Counted from the first letter of the stretch, positions 43,470 to 52,691 are shown. The stretch: 52,949 nucleotides of DNA from COMBO-56-21 sp038852315 (GCA_038852315.1 JAWCKF010000011.1:1-52949); one strand, 5' to 3'. Made by a program: numbers and translations. Notes: generated by a model not told the origin, from the letters alone.

Positions 43470-44003
43470 ATGGCACTAGAAATCATCAAAGGAGATATCA
43501 CCGAACAGGACACCGACGCGATAGTCAACGCGGCCAATGACCACCTCTGGATGGGGGCAGGCGTTGCTGGAGCGATAAAGCGCAAAGGCGGGAGGGAGAT
43601 CGAGGAAGAGGCAGTGAGGAAAGGACCCATACCGGTCGGCAGCGCTGTCAGCACAGGGGCGGGAAGGCTCCCTGCGAAATACGTCATCCACGCAGCTGTC
43701 ATGGGACAGGACCTGAGAACGAGTTGGGAGGCTATACACAAAGCAACGCTGTCCTCCCTGGCAATCGCTGAGGAACTGAAGCTAGATTCCATCTCGTTCC
43801 CCGCCCTAGGCACGGGAGTTGGCGGCTTCCCCCTCGAGAAGGCGGCGGACGCGATGCTCAGAGCGATAAATGAGCACTGGGCGACCTCGGGCTCGAAGAT
43901 CAGGGTCCGACTTGTGTTGTACGACGATCGTGCGTTTGACGTGTTCCAAAGGGCCTGGGGGCAACTCGCAGGAAAGAACCCGCAACGAAACCAGAATCGC
44001 TGA
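43470..44003 (+). CDS. macro-domain protein (ADP-ribose binding or deacylating)
   Basis: A 177-residue soluble macro domain. EIIKGDITEQDTDAIVNAAND near the N-terminus, then GVAGAIKRKGG, AKYVIHAAV and ALGTGVGGFP cover all the ADP-ribose-binding loops. Members bind ADP-ribose or remove ADP-ribose and O-acetyl-ADP-ribose groups. ATG 43470 is preferred over GTG 43452 because the TATA-like box at 43437-43445 puts transcription start next to it. It is flanked by secreted-protein genes and has no obvious partner such as an ADP-ribosyltransferase. Confidence 0.9.
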   Translation: MALEIIKGDITEQDTDAIVNAANDHLWMGAGVAGAIKRKGGREIEEEAVRKGPIPVGSAVSTGAGRLPAKYVIHAAVMGQDLRTSWEAIHKATLSSLAIAEELKLDSISFPALGTGVGGFPLEKAADAMLRAINEHWATSGSKIRVRLVLYDDRAFDVFQRAWGQLAGKNPQRNQNR

Positions 44004-44132
44004 TTGACCTCTACCCATGATTAGCGCGTGGAGGTCGAAGGAATCGGCCATGACCACGCCGCGATAACCCCACGCTATGGCTGTTCCTCGCTCACCTCAT
44101 CGACGCCGGGCATCCCGATGGAGAGCCTTCTT

Positions 44133-46568
44133 CTACGACTGGCTCTTTCCCTTATCCCCTCTACGCATCCGCAGCACGAGGTATGCGGAGAGCACTGCGA
44201 GGACACATATGATGGCGCCAAGCAGGGCGAGCGAGAAGAGCACCGTCGAGAATGCGGAGGGCGGGTATCCATCGAAAACGAGCGTCACCTCGGTATCGCC
44301 TACCAGATCAACGGTAGATGACTCCTCAAGCGCGATATAGGTCATCATGTACTCGCAGGTGAGACGACCCTCGACTGTCACCGTCTGGTCGGGCAAACGG
44401 AACGACACCGTTCCGTTGGTCGTGAGGCCGTAACCGAGGACATCGCCTTCCGAATCCCTAACGACTATCTCCACTCCCGTGAGCGCGTTCCCGTCAGAGG
44501 TCTTCACGAACACGTCGAGATAGGAGACCGAACAGTCCAGCACAAGATCGGTATCATCGGAAAGTGAGACTGCAGTGTCGTTCACGAGGGCACCGTACCA
44601 GTATGCCTCGATGTGCAGGCCGCCGGCAGGCAGTATGGCGTGCACCGTGCCGCTCTCGTCGGCCAAGGAACTCACTATGACGTCGCTTGCCGTCCTAACC
44701 ACGATGTGTGCGTCGGGGAGAGGGGAACCTCTTGCATCCAAGGCGATTATGTTCACGCTGAAAACCTCGCCGATCACTGTGACCTGCATGTCCGCGAACA
44801 GGACTACATCGAGGGATTGGCCTATCTCGTTCCCGTGCCAATACACCTCCACGTCGTAGGCGCCCGCGGGGAGTCGGCCGACGGCCTTCCCCGTTGCGTC
44901 CGTGAACCTCGAATCGATCAGGATGTGGGTCTCAGAGTCCAGCCAGACAACCGTGGACATCGGGATCGGCGTGCCAGCATCGTCCGTCACGACCGCTGTC
45001 ATGTAATAGACTTCGCAAGGGACGTCGACCACTCCGTTGCCAGAGATCGCCACTTCGGATTCGAGCACCAGGGAGCCGCGCCACCAGACCGTGAGCGAGA
45101 TGTTGCTGGCCGGGACCTGCTCGATGATGCCGACGGATCCGTCGTTGTCGGAGATCAGCACAGGGAGCAGCTCACCATCGGGGAACTCGAAGAACACCGT
45201 CGCGGCTGGCAGGGGCTCCGAGTGGGAGTCTACCACACGCAGTTCCGGATAATAGACATCGCAAGTGACGAACAGGACGGCGTCTCCTGTCAGGTTCACC
45301 ACCGAGCTGTAGACAGGCACACCGTGCCATCTCACCGTGAGCGTCCCGTTGCCGAACACAGAGAGCGACGCCCAGCCAGTATCGTTCGAGACGGCCCGCA
45401 CACCCTCGTAATCCACGACCGCGCCGACCAAAGGGACGCCCAGCGAGTCGTTCACGTGGACGTCGAGGCGGTAGATGATCCCTATCGCGAAGACGTCGGC
45501 CATGAACTCGTCGTACGGATGGAATGTGAGCTTGTCGAAGTAATAGTAGTATGTTACACCCGAGTTGTCCACCGCCCACACCTCGTAGGAGTACACGCCC
45601 ACGGGCATGCCACCGTAATCCCAGGCTAGCTCATACACCGAGGTGGGCGAAGTGCTGGTTCCCGATACGCGGACCATAGGTGCGTCATCGAGTCCCGGAA
45701 CGACCGTCCCGTCGGGGGCCAAGAGCGTCAGGTTGACCCACCTGATGTCATACCCGCCGTACGGGTCGGAGACGACCGCAGAGAAATACATCGTCGTGTT
45801 GCCCTCGTCCAGGAAGCTGTTCTTGGGCTCGTGAGCCGAATCAAGGGTGGACACGGATTCGACCGTCATGGGGTTCTGCGTCCTGAGGATAAGGCGGGAG
45901 TCGAAGCGGTGGTAGCTGTCCCAGAAAACAGTCACATTCGTGTACTGCGACCCGACGCCTCCACCCGAGGTCCCCGGGTTCACCGTCAGGACGAACCTTA
46001 TGGTGGCGCTGGCGTTGAAAGTGTGGATGAAGTTGAGCGGAAACACCATGGGCGTGGCTGGAGGATACGTGAATAGCGGCGTGTTGCTGGGGATGTTGTA
46101 CGAGAAGACCAGCGTGCCGTTGAAGTTCAGGTTCAGGATGTTCTGCTCAGTCACCTCGAAGATCGCGAGGCTCCCAGCAAAGTTCGGCTGACCCGTGCCC
46201 ACCTCTCCGCACATCCAGATTATCGCATCAATGCGTGTGACCGTGAGGCTTGATGCGGCCGGCGGGAACATATACCACTGAATGGCGAACTGTTCTTGGC
46301 CCGAATAGCTCCTGCCGTCTCCTGTCATGTTGAATGGAAGCTCCGTGTCGAAGAAGTTCATCACGCTCATCTGCGGCGAGATGTATCTGGCGGTCTCGGC
46401 TGTGTGCAGGAAGTGCGTTATGTTGTGTGGCGGGTCCGCAGCAGCATCTGTAGCTATGATCGGCTCGGACTTCGGAGCAGAGGCCGGAAGATGCATCGGG
46501 AGCGCAAGGGCGATTGCGAGACAGAGAGACAACAAAATCAGCGTTCTACCGTGAGTCCTCATGTTCAT
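44133..46568 (-). CDS. surface protein with five carboxypeptidase-regulatory-like repeats
   Basis: An 811-residue exported protein: signal peptide (about 8-30), an N-terminal region of about 350 residues with beta character (LNFNGTLVFSYNI; EVWAVDNSGVTYYYYF), then five repeats of about 75 residues each beginning like LDVHVNDSLGVPLVGAVV and ending with a GxLxVxWxG strand. These resemble the CarboxypepD_reg / Cna-B type fold used as stalks in cell-surface proteins. The C-terminus has one TM helix and a short basic tail (MRRGDKGKSQS). No catalytic motif. Many N-x-S/T sites suggest N-glycosylation. Confidence 0.78.
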   Translation of the reverse strand: MNMRTHGRTLILLSLCLAIALALPMHLPASAPKSEPIIATDAAADPPHNITHFLHTAETARYISPQMSVMNFFDTELPFNMTGDGRSYSGQEQFAIQWYMFPPAASSLTVTRIDAIIWMCGEVGTGQPNFAGSLAIFEVTEQNILNLNFNGTLVFSYNIPSNTPLFTYPPATPMVFPLNFIHTFNASATIRFVLTVNPGTSGGGVGSQYTNVTVFWDSYHRFDSRLILRTQNPMTVESVSTLDSAHEPKNSFLDEGNTTMYFSAVVSDPYGGYDIRWVNLTLLAPDGTVVPGLDDAPMVRVSGTSTSPTSVYELAWDYGGMPVGVYSYEVWAVDNSGVTYYYYFDKLTFHPYDEFMADVFAIGIIYRLDVHVNDSLGVPLVGAVVDYEGVRAVSNDTGWASLSVFGNGTLTVRWHGVPVYSSVVNLTGDAVLFVTCDVYYPELRVVDSHSEPLPAATVFFEFPDGELLPVLISDNDGSVGIIEQVPASNISLTVWWRGSLVLESEVAISGNGVVDVPCEVYYMTAVVTDDAGTPIPMSTVVWLDSETHILIDSRFTDATGKAVGRLPAGAYDVEVYWHGNEIGQSLDVVLFADMQVTVIGEVFSVNIIALDARGSPLPDAHIVVRTASDVIVSSLADESGTVHAILPAGGLHIEAYWYGALVNDTAVSLSDDTDLVLDCSVSYLDVFVKTSDGNALTGVEIVVRDSEGDVLGYGLTTNGTVSFRLPDQTVTVEGRLTCEYMMTYIALEESSTVDLVGDTEVTLVFDGYPPSAFSTVLFSLALLGAIICVLAVLSAYLVLRMRRGDKGKSQS

Positions 46569-46803
46569 CCACCGGAGGGATATTCATGGATGATAGGCGA
46601 GAGACGGTATTTTAGGAAAGTGGTGCAAGAATTGAAGGGTGAAACGATCATCGAAATGTTCTGAAACTGTACCCTGGATTCGTCCAAGTTGAACCAAAGC
46701 AGAAGGAGGCTGCGAAAGAAGACGGCAAGAGCAAGACGGCAAGAGCGTAAGAAAAAAAGAAGGAAGAGGAGTGGTTTGGGTGTTCAGCTTGAGTGGATGA
46801 TTT

Positions 46804-47160
46804 CTACGCTGAGCTGCCTACAGCATGGCCCCAGCTGTAGTTCCACTGGTTGCTCTGGCTGTGGTCGCCAGCGTAGTTCCACTCGTAATCGTAGTTCCAA
46901 CTGTAGAGGCATTCCTGACTCTGGCTGCAGTCGCAGGAACCATCTCTCAGCTGGAGCTGGGTCTGCTCTTGAAGCTGGGTCTTGAGCTGAGTCTGATCCT
47001 TGGTCTGGTCGCACGAGCCGTCCCTCAGCTGCAGCATCGTCCGGTCCTGGGTCTGGTCACAGGTCCCGTTCGAGGCCGCATTGGCGCTCGCTGCAACCCC
47101 TATGCCGCCCAGCAGGAGCGCTGCGCTAAGCACCACAGCCATTGTGAGCTTCGTTATCAT
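46804..47160 (-). CDS. secreted Cys/Gln repeat protein
   Basis: A 118-residue exported protein with no family I recognise. A clean signal peptide (1-27, ends ASANAAS) is followed by three copies of an LQLRDGSCDQT-like unit separated by Gln/Thr/Lys-rich spacers (KDQTQLKTQLQEQTQ), then a Trp/Asn/Tyr-rich tail with WNY repeated three times. Six cysteines, four of them in the repeats and CDCSQSQEC, could form disulfides. GAGGGGGTGA before ATG 47160 gives a very strong ribosome binding site, hinting at abundant expression. It is divergent from the next secreted protein. Confidence 0.7.
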   Translation of the reverse strand: MITKLTMAVVLSAALLLGGIGVAASANAASNGTCDQTQDRTMLQLRDGSCDQTKDQTQLKTQLQEQTQLQLRDGSCDCSQSQECLYSWNYDYEWNYAGDHSQSNQWNYSWGHAVGSSA

Positions 47161-47330
47161 TTTTCTTCACCCCCTCGTGTTTCTTGAGGGCTTGTTTTTT
47201 CGCCCTTCGACTATGATTACTCAGAGCGGTGTTAAGGCGATTGTGGTGCAAGATTCAAAATCTAGTTCAACCCTCGACCTGATACAAGGCCGAACAGATG
47301 GTAAAGAGTTCAACCGGTGCACCAAATCCA

Positions 47331-47339
47331 TTAATATAA
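47331..47339 (+). promoter_or_regulatory. TATA-like box for the secreted protein at 47367
   Basis: TTAATATAA lies 28-36 bases before GTG 47367, so transcription should begin within a few bases of that codon. The start has no ribosome binding site, which is consistent with a leaderless message. Confidence 0.55.
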
Positions 47340-47366
47340 CCCTCCTCGCATGTCAATAGTGGTATC

Positions 47367-48587
47367 GTGAGAAACACTGCGTCTGCGGCCATGGTCATGG
47401 GCGTCGTTCTCATCAGCTCGTTGCTCGTGTTCACGGGCGGCGGTGGCGCCGTCGAGCCTGCGGACTACATCACATACACCATCATGCCGGAAGGGATCGT
47501 GATCCAAAGCGCGAATGCCACGGTCCTGATTTCGAGCGAGATCCCCGCTGCATCAATAAGACCTGGTCACCTCACCGATTCGCTTGGGGACGGCTTCATC
47601 CTGCGCGCTCTGGTGGGTTACAACTCGACCGTCGCCGGAGGCTTCTCGCCGGACATGATCGAGTTCTCAGCGTCGACAAACAGGAGCAGCTGGGGCATAT
47701 CGGGCCCGTGGGTGACCAAGGACACCCGCGGCATGCTCGTCAGGGTCGAGATGAGTGCTAGGCTCGACATGGTCCGTGTCGGCAGCCAGGGGATGCCTGG
47801 TTACGGCGGGCCCAATTCGGTCGTTCACGACTGGGGTGAGGTCACTGTCCGATACTCCCTGTCGACGTACGACCACGAGTCTACGTATGAGGGGCTGACC
47901 CAGTCGCCGTCCTACCGCATAAACGGCAGCTCGGAGCTCAAGTTCGATGTCGACCTGTCGGTCCTGAAGCCCCTTCCAGTAGACAGCCTGGCGCTCGAGC
48001 TGGCCCTCATGAAGATGAGCGACTGGCAGTACACTCCGCCGACGGAATCCACTCCCTACAGGTTCAGGGGATACCAGTGGGGAGGCACGGTCACGGAGAG
48101 CGACCCAGCCGTCAATGAGACTCAGGGATCCACCCCGGTGGTCCACCGGTTCGAGTACCGGGAGCAGTACAAGCAGGCGTTCGACTTCCTGAACGAGACC
48201 GGCGTTCCCGAAGCGTACTTCTCATGGGCGCGCCAGGCAAGCATCGGCTCCTCCAGCGGAGCGGAGATCGCTGACGTCTCCACCTACTACAGGACGGATG
48301 GGGAGGCGCTCGTACTCTATCTTTCGACGCCGCTGATGAGGAACACGCTAACAGTATCACACGACCCCAGCATAGGCATCTTCGTGACGAGCATCCACCC
48401 GATAGTTCTGCCGGGAGATGTCGGGCTTGAGGCGCATCTGGTTTCGGTCCTGGTGGGAGTGGCTGTCGGAGCAGTGGTCGCTGGCGGCACCTGGGCTCTT
48501 GTCGCATCGTCTAGGACTGCGCGCCAGGAGGACCACTCTGACCTGGTCGATCTTGAGAGGAACAGGTACTATCGAGGCCAGCGCTAG
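47367..48587 (+). CDS. secreted membrane-anchored protein of unknown function
   Basis: A 406-residue protein: N-terminal signal (MVMGVVLISSLLVF), a beta-rich ectodomain of about 340 residues with many Asn-x-Ser/Thr sites, and a C-terminal TM helix (VSVLVGVAVGAVVAGGTWALV) followed by a charged tail. I recognise no domain. GTG 47367 is supported by the TATA-like box at 47331-47339; ATG 47391 is the alternative. Its last 77 bases overlap, on the opposite strand, the end of the winged-helix regulator. Confidence 0.7.
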   Translation: MRNTASAAMVMGVVLISSLLVFTGGGGAVEPADYITYTIMPEGIVIQSANATVLISSEIPAASIRPGHLTDSLGDGFILRALVGYNSTVAGGFSPDMIEFSASTNRSSWGISGPWVTKDTRGMLVRVEMSARLDMVRVGSQGMPGYGGPNSVVHDWGEVTVRYSLSTYDHESTYEGLTQSPSYRINGSSELKFDVDLSVLKPLPVDSLALELALMKMSDWQYTPPTESTPYRFRGYQWGGTVTESDPAVNETQGSTPVVHRFEYREQYKQAFDFLNETGVPEAYFSWARQASIGSSSGAEIADVSTYYRTDGEALVLYLSTPLMRNTLTVSHDPSIGIFVTSIHPIVLPGDVGLEAHLVSVLVGVAVGAVVAGGTWALVASSRTARQEDHSDLVDLERNRYYRGQR

Positions 48588-49149
48588 CCCGCGCTTCCGA
48601 TCCCGCGGACGCCGACGGCGTCGGTGGCCTGCCCGCCCCCAGATATCTCGCGACGAACTCATCGACCAGCCTGTCCATGAAAGACCTCCGGTATACTATG
48701 AGCAGGTCGGAAACCCTCTCGGGGTCGATGACGGTCATGCGCGACTCCCTCCCCACCCTCTCGACCTTTATCAGGCCGCTTGAAGCTAGTTTCTTGATGT
48801 GGTAGGAGAGCGTCCCAGGAGATATCGTGAAGTTCTCGAGGACCTTTCCGTGCGTGGCTCCTGGATTGAGGAGCAGGAACAGGATGATGCCCCTGGGTAT
48901 CTCCTGCCGGAGCGCCGCCAGGATGCGCTTCTCCTCCTTGCGCAGCACGTTCTGGGGGAAGTACCTGCTGAAGCTCTCCTCCCTTTCCACCGTAAGCAAG
49001 CCCCTCTGCACCAGGTAGTCCAGGTGATAGCTGAGCACGCCCGTAGGCATGCCAGTCCGGCGCTGGAGCTCCCTGAAGTGCATGCCAGGGTTCTCCCTCA
49101 CGATCTCATATATCCGCTTCCTGTTCGCCAGCTCAAGCGGCTCTTTCAA
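48511..49149 (-). CDS. winged-helix regulator with two HTH domains
   Basis: About 212 residues. Two winged-helix units: residues about 1-75 (HFRELQRRTGMPTGVLSYHLDYLVQRGLL) and about 80-150 (HGKVLENFTISPGTLSYHIKKLASSGLIKV), both with the LSYHL recognition helix typical of archaeal ArsR/MarR-like regulators. The C-terminal 45 residues are Ser/Pro/Gly-rich and possibly disordered. The frame starts at 49209, but the first 20 residues overlap the membrane-protein frame and look unnatural; CTG/TTG at 49149-49152 after GGGGGAAGG is a better start. Removing one G of the GGGGG at 49159-49163 would fuse it to the upstream membrane protein. Confidence 0.75.
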   Translation of the reverse strand: MKEPLELANRKRIYEIVRENPGMHFRELQRRTGMPTGVLSYHLDYLVQRGLLTVEREESFSRYFPQNVLRKEEKRILAALRQEIPRGIILFLLLNPGATHGKVLENFTISPGTLSYHIKKLASSGLIKVERVGRESRMTVIDPERVSDLLIVYRRSFMDRLVDEFVARYLGAGRPPTPSASAGSEARASAGLDSTCSSQDRPGQSGPPGAQS

Positions 49150-49423
49150 CAGCCCTTCCCCCGAACACACCGAGCAGGAGCACAGCGAGGAGCACAAGAC
49201 CATCCGCAAGAGGTGCGACCCACGGTTCGAGCCCTTCCAGCCAACCGGTCATGATGTCCGCCCACATGAGCACCACCGTGAGCGAGATGTGGAATGACAA
49301 CCCTGCGATAGCCGGAAGAAACGCCCGGGCACCGCTCCGCCTGTAGGACACAAGAACGATGATCAGGAGGGACAGAGACACTCCGAGAAGGATGCCGAGC
49401 ACCAAGTCGCGCGCGACAATCAT
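49133..49423 (-). CDS. small three-helix membrane protein, possible N-terminal half of the regulator
   Basis: A 96-residue protein with three hydrophobic helices (LVLGILLGVSLSLLIIVLV, FHISLTVVLMWADI, LADGLVLLAVLLLGVF). ATG 49423 is preceded by GGAGGG. Its final codons overlap the winged-helix gene in another frame. Because archaeal regulators often carry N-terminal membrane helices directly before their HTH domains, these may be one gene broken at the GGGGG run (49159-49163). If separate, translational coupling through the overlap is likely. Confidence 0.6.
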   Translation of the reverse strand: MIVARDLVLGILLGVSLSLLIIVLVSYRRSGARAFLPAIAGLSFHISLTVVLMWADIMTGWLEGLEPWVAPLADGLVLLAVLLLGVFGGRAVERAA

Positions 49424-49862
49424 GAAGGTCGATCCCTCCTAATGCGCTACGTGCCTATAAGGTATGGCGATGGCCTCGCGGACAAGTCGAACCACGCCCC
49501 TGTTTGCCAGTGGCGAGTCTGAGAGAACTGGCTTGGGACCAATATCCCTCTTGCGAATCGGCGGCCGAGCTGGAGACCGCTGAATTCATGACGCTAACTT
49601 GCGTGTGGAAACGTTACCTGGACACGCGCGGTCAAACTCATGCGCGGAATCTGCGAGCACGCCTGTCTGGGAGAGACTCTCAACGAGTTCAGAACGATGC
49701 TGTGCGCGGATCCGGTGCTTTGGATCCGTACAGGACAGCGATGCGACCGTCCTTACCGGAGGCGCTCGCGCTCCCATCCTGCATGTCTGTCATCACAAAT
49801 TCTAAAGTCCCGATTCTCGTTCATCTCCCCTGGGAAACCATTTCGGGGGTGAGGGATTCAAC
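49424..49862. other. 439-base gap before the clostripain-like gene
   Basis: No gene supported; short open frames here have no domain content. GGGGGTGAGGG at 49845-49855 is the ribosome binding site of the peptidase gene. GGATCCG occurs twice, 14 bases apart, at about 49709 and 49723, without known meaning. Confidence 0.4.
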
Positions 49863-51071
49863 ATGATGAGAAGAGCGAAAGGACTTGTAGGTGTGCTCCT
49901 GACAGCCGTCGTCGCGCTTTCCTCTTTCGGGAGCGCGGACGTGTCTGGAGAAGATGAAGTGGACCGCTGGAACGTGCTGGTGTATCTCCAGGCGGACAAC
50001 AACCTCAACGATCTGACGCAGACTGATCTAGACGAGCTGATGGCCGTAGGGTCGACGGATGATGTGAACGTGCTGGTATTCATGGACAAGCTCGACCAGC
50101 CGGCATATCTGTACTACATCCTACAAGGAGAGATGATGCTGCTAGACTACGAGTACAACGGCGTCGAGGTGAACACAGGTGATCCTGTCGTGTTCGAGAA
50201 GTTCGTCGCGTACGCCGAGGAGAACTATCCAGCCGAGCACACGATAATCTTCTTCTGGGACCACGGCGGCCCGACGTCCGGTGTGGGCGTTGATGACACC
50301 ACTAGCGAAGGAGTCAGCGACTGGTTGACCCATCACGAGCTCATCGAAGCGCTTCAGGGTCACAGGGTCGATGTGATGGCGATGGACGAGTGCTCCGTCG
50401 GCCAGATCGAGACGATCTACGAGTACGCGATGCACCTTGACACCGACTACGTCGTCGCGAGCGAGAGCTACATCGGGTACAGGGGATTCCCTTACGACTG
50501 GATACTGGAGAAGCTAGTGGCGCGGCCCGACATGTCGGCGTACGAGCTCGCGGTGGTCTGCGTGGAGGAGTTCGAGAGGCTGTTCATGATGACGCCGTAC
50601 AAGACGGAGATACTCACCACACAATCTGTCTTCGTCCTGGACGAGATGCGGAACCTGGCGGACAAGTTCGGGGCGCTGCTAGATGCGCTCTCGAAAGACA
50701 TAGGCAAGTACAGGAGCATCATCAGGAGTGCACGCGCTGGTGCGCTCATGCCTTGGGGTGCGACGAGCGCTGGAAGGATAGACCTGCCGAGCTTCGTCAC
50801 TGGCATATGGGCAAAGGCCCCTGCCGACTCGGCGGTGAAGGCGGCTGCAGCCGACTTCCTGAGCGCGTACGACAAGGCCGTCCCAGAGATGGGCGTCACC
50901 AAGAACAGCGACAAGTACAACTACAAGGGCATGGGGATACTGTTCCCAGGCTCGCCGAACTACCTGACCATCTCAGCGGCTGGTATGTTCGAGGTCTACA
51001 AGACCTTCGACTTCCCGGACGATGGATGGCTGCAGTTCCTGGAGCTGTACTGGGGCACGGAGCTCATCTGA
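49863..51071 (+). CDS. secreted clostripain-family (C11) cysteine peptidase
   Basis: A 402-residue exported peptidase. After a signal peptide (about 1-24) comes the caspase-like core: VLVYLQADNNLND is the family's opening strand, catalytic His134 is in FFWDHGGP and catalytic Cys177 in MDECSVGQ. The rest matches the C11 helix-strand order. Clostripain-like enzymes cleave after Arg or Lys; specificity is not predictable here. It lacks the internal autocleavage linker of clostripain itself. GGGGGTGAGGG precedes ATG 49863. With the M28 enzyme it suggests external protein degradation. Confidence 0.88.
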   Translation: MMRRAKGLVGVLLTAVVALSSFGSADVSGEDEVDRWNVLVYLQADNNLNDLTQTDLDELMAVGSTDDVNVLVFMDKLDQPAYLYYILQGEMMLLDYEYNGVEVNTGDPVVFEKFVAYAEENYPAEHTIIFFWDHGGPTSGVGVDDTTSEGVSDWLTHHELIEALQGHRVDVMAMDECSVGQIETIYEYAMHLDTDYVVASESYIGYRGFPYDWILEKLVARPDMSAYELAVVCVEEFERLFMMTPYKTEILTTQSVFVLDEMRNLADKFGALLDALSKDIGKYRSIIRSARAGALMPWGATSAGRIDLPSFVTGIWAKAPADSAVKAAAADFLSAYDKAVPEMGVTKNSDKYNYKGMGILFPGSPNYLTISAAGMFEVYKTFDFPDDGWLQFLELYWGTELI

Positions 51072-51079
51072 AGGGGCCG

Positions 51080-51106
51080 CCCTCAAACGCCAACGATGCC
51101 TGAGGG
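51080..51106 (+). terminator. hairpin after the clostripain-like gene
   Basis: CCCTCA and TGAGGG pair around a 15-base loop, nine bases after the stop codon. There is no T-run, so termination by this hairpin alone is uncertain. Confidence 0.35.
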
Positions 51107-51353
51107 TTGTCCTCCCGGGTGGGCGGCGTTCGCTCATCCGGCGTCATATTCCTTCTGAGCGCCGCTCGGCGCGGGAGATTCGAGACAGAGAAGCTCAAGA
51201 GGGAAGACATGCCAGCAGGGGCGCTGCGACAGGTCCTGCCCAGAGCCGTTCCGAGCAACCTGTTGCTTTCAACGACTTGGATGCTCCTAAGCTGGAAACA
51301 CCACCATGGGTCGACGTCCGCATCCACGACTGTCAGCGCCCTCCTGGACTACC

Positions 51354-52532
51354 TTATGGGAGAGACTCCTCGCTGGTTGGCTTCCGCACCTTCGGCCATC
51401 TCGCAAGCCATGCGACCGCTCCCGGGAGCAGCGCGGTGACTATCATCACGATCATGGCGAGGGCAAGGAGCTCGGGCGGGGCGCCGATGGTCACGCCGAA
51501 CTGCGCGATGATCAAGGATATCTCCGCCCGCGGAACGAGGACCGTAGCCAACATGATCTTCGCCCGCGAGGTCATCATCTTCTCGTTCCTCAGAATCAGC
51601 ATCCCAGGCAGCATCTTTGCGAAGACTGCTACTGCAACAAGCGCGACGCCTACAAGGGCGATGGACGCCACCCGCGTGGGGTCGATGAGAAGCCCGACGC
51701 TCGTGAAGAAGACTGCCATGAATATCGCTGTCACGGGCGCCATGTTGCTGGTCACACGTGCGCCCTGCTGAGTCGAGGCGACTATGCTGCCCGCTATGAA
51801 GGCGCCCACGAGTGGCGGGAGCCCGAGCATGGCGAACCCGAAGCTGACAAGCAGACAGAACGAGACGGAGACCATGACCGTGCTGCTGGGGGAGAGCTTG
51901 TCCGTGAACCTGAGTATCCGTGGGAAGGTGAATTGGCTGACAACTATGAGAAGCACTGCAAGACCGACTATGGCAACCAACCCAGCGATGAGCATCAGCG
52001 GCGGCACGGACTCTGGTCCTACCAGCCCGACAGCGATAGTCATCAGCGACAGAGCAACGACGTCGTCGACGAGGATCGCCACAGTCACTACCTCGTAGCC
52101 CGATTCGCCCGTGAGCCCCAGATCGGCCATCAGCTTGACGGCGAGTACAGTGCTCGTAGAAGTGAGTATGAGCCCGAGGAATATCGAGGAGAGCATGTCC
52201 CAACCAATGAGCAAGCCCAGCGCGAAGCCCAGGACGAACGATAGGCCGACCCCGAGGCCTGCAAGCACGAATGGCCTGGCACCGAGCGCTCCGAAGGTCC
52301 TTATGTCGAATGAGAGCCCTGTGGAGAACATCAGGAAGACCGCGCCAAGCAGAGCCAGGTCTTCGATGTCCTCTGACTTGACGACAAAGCCAGGGGTGAA
52401 AGGCCCGAGGACGATGCCAGCGACAAGCATTCCCACGACGCGCGGCATCCTGAGATAACGGAACGCGGTCCCGCCGATCTCGGCTGCGATCAAGACGAGC
52501 GCGAAATCGAGCAGAAGCGCGGGAGTCTCCAT
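51354..52532 (-). CDS. CPA2-family cation:proton antiporter (Kef/NapA-like)
   Basis: A 392-residue membrane protein with about 12 helices. Family marks: GGTAFRYLRMPRVVGMLVAGIVLGP near the N-terminus, FLMFSTGLSFD in helix 3, TSTSTVLAVKLM in helix 4, and the ion-binding pair in VAILVDDVVALSLM. There is no C-terminal RCK/TrkA-N domain, so it is the short NapA-type form. Role: Na+/H+ or K+/H+ exchange and pH or osmotic balance. ATG 52532 begins it. The 282-base gap to the peptidase gene holds no feature besides the hairpin. Confidence 0.88.
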   Translation of the reverse strand: METPALLLDFALVLIAAEIGGTAFRYLRMPRVVGMLVAGIVLGPFTPGFVVKSEDIEDLALLGAVFLMFSTGLSFDIRTFGALGARPFVLAGLGVGLSFVLGFALGLLIGWDMLSSIFLGLILTSTSTVLAVKLMADLGLTGESGYEVVTVAILVDDVVALSLMTIAVGLVGPESVPPLMLIAGLVAIVGLAVLLIVVSQFTFPRILRFTDKLSPSSTVMVSVSFCLLVSFGFAMLGLPPLVGAFIAGSIVASTQQGARVTSNMAPVTAIFMAVFFTSVGLLIDPTRVASIALVGVALVAVAVFAKMLPGMLILRNEKMMTSRAKIMLATVLVPRAEISLIIAQFGVTIGAPPELLALAMIVMIVTALLPGAVAWLARWPKVRKPTSEESLP

Positions 52533-52661
52533 CTCGGAGGGTGTACCGACTCATCCCTGATAAAAAGGCTCGTCTTTCGTCAGTCGAACACGGCTCTGCA
52601 ATCTCACGACCATGTGGACGATGTCCACGCTCTGTTGCGGCGAGTGTAAGAAGGGCTCGGT

Positions 52662-52669
52662 AATTAATA
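52662..52669 (+). promoter_or_regulatory. TATA-like box for the MscS-like gene
   Basis: AATTAATA lies 23-30 bases before ATG 52692, consistent with a leaderless or nearly leaderless transcript. Confidence 0.5.
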
Positions 52670-52691
52670 GTCCGTTGCAGAATAAGGTTCG

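Noticed and set aside
46804..47160. CRISPR-like array suggested by the direct repeats
   Set aside because: The repeats are codon-phased, irregularly spaced and encode a protein with a signal peptide.
51306..52244. Plus-strand open frame of 312 codons opposite the CPA2 antiporter
   Set aside because: Very rich in His, Asp, Glu and Arg with no domain; antisense shadow of a well-supported membrane protein.
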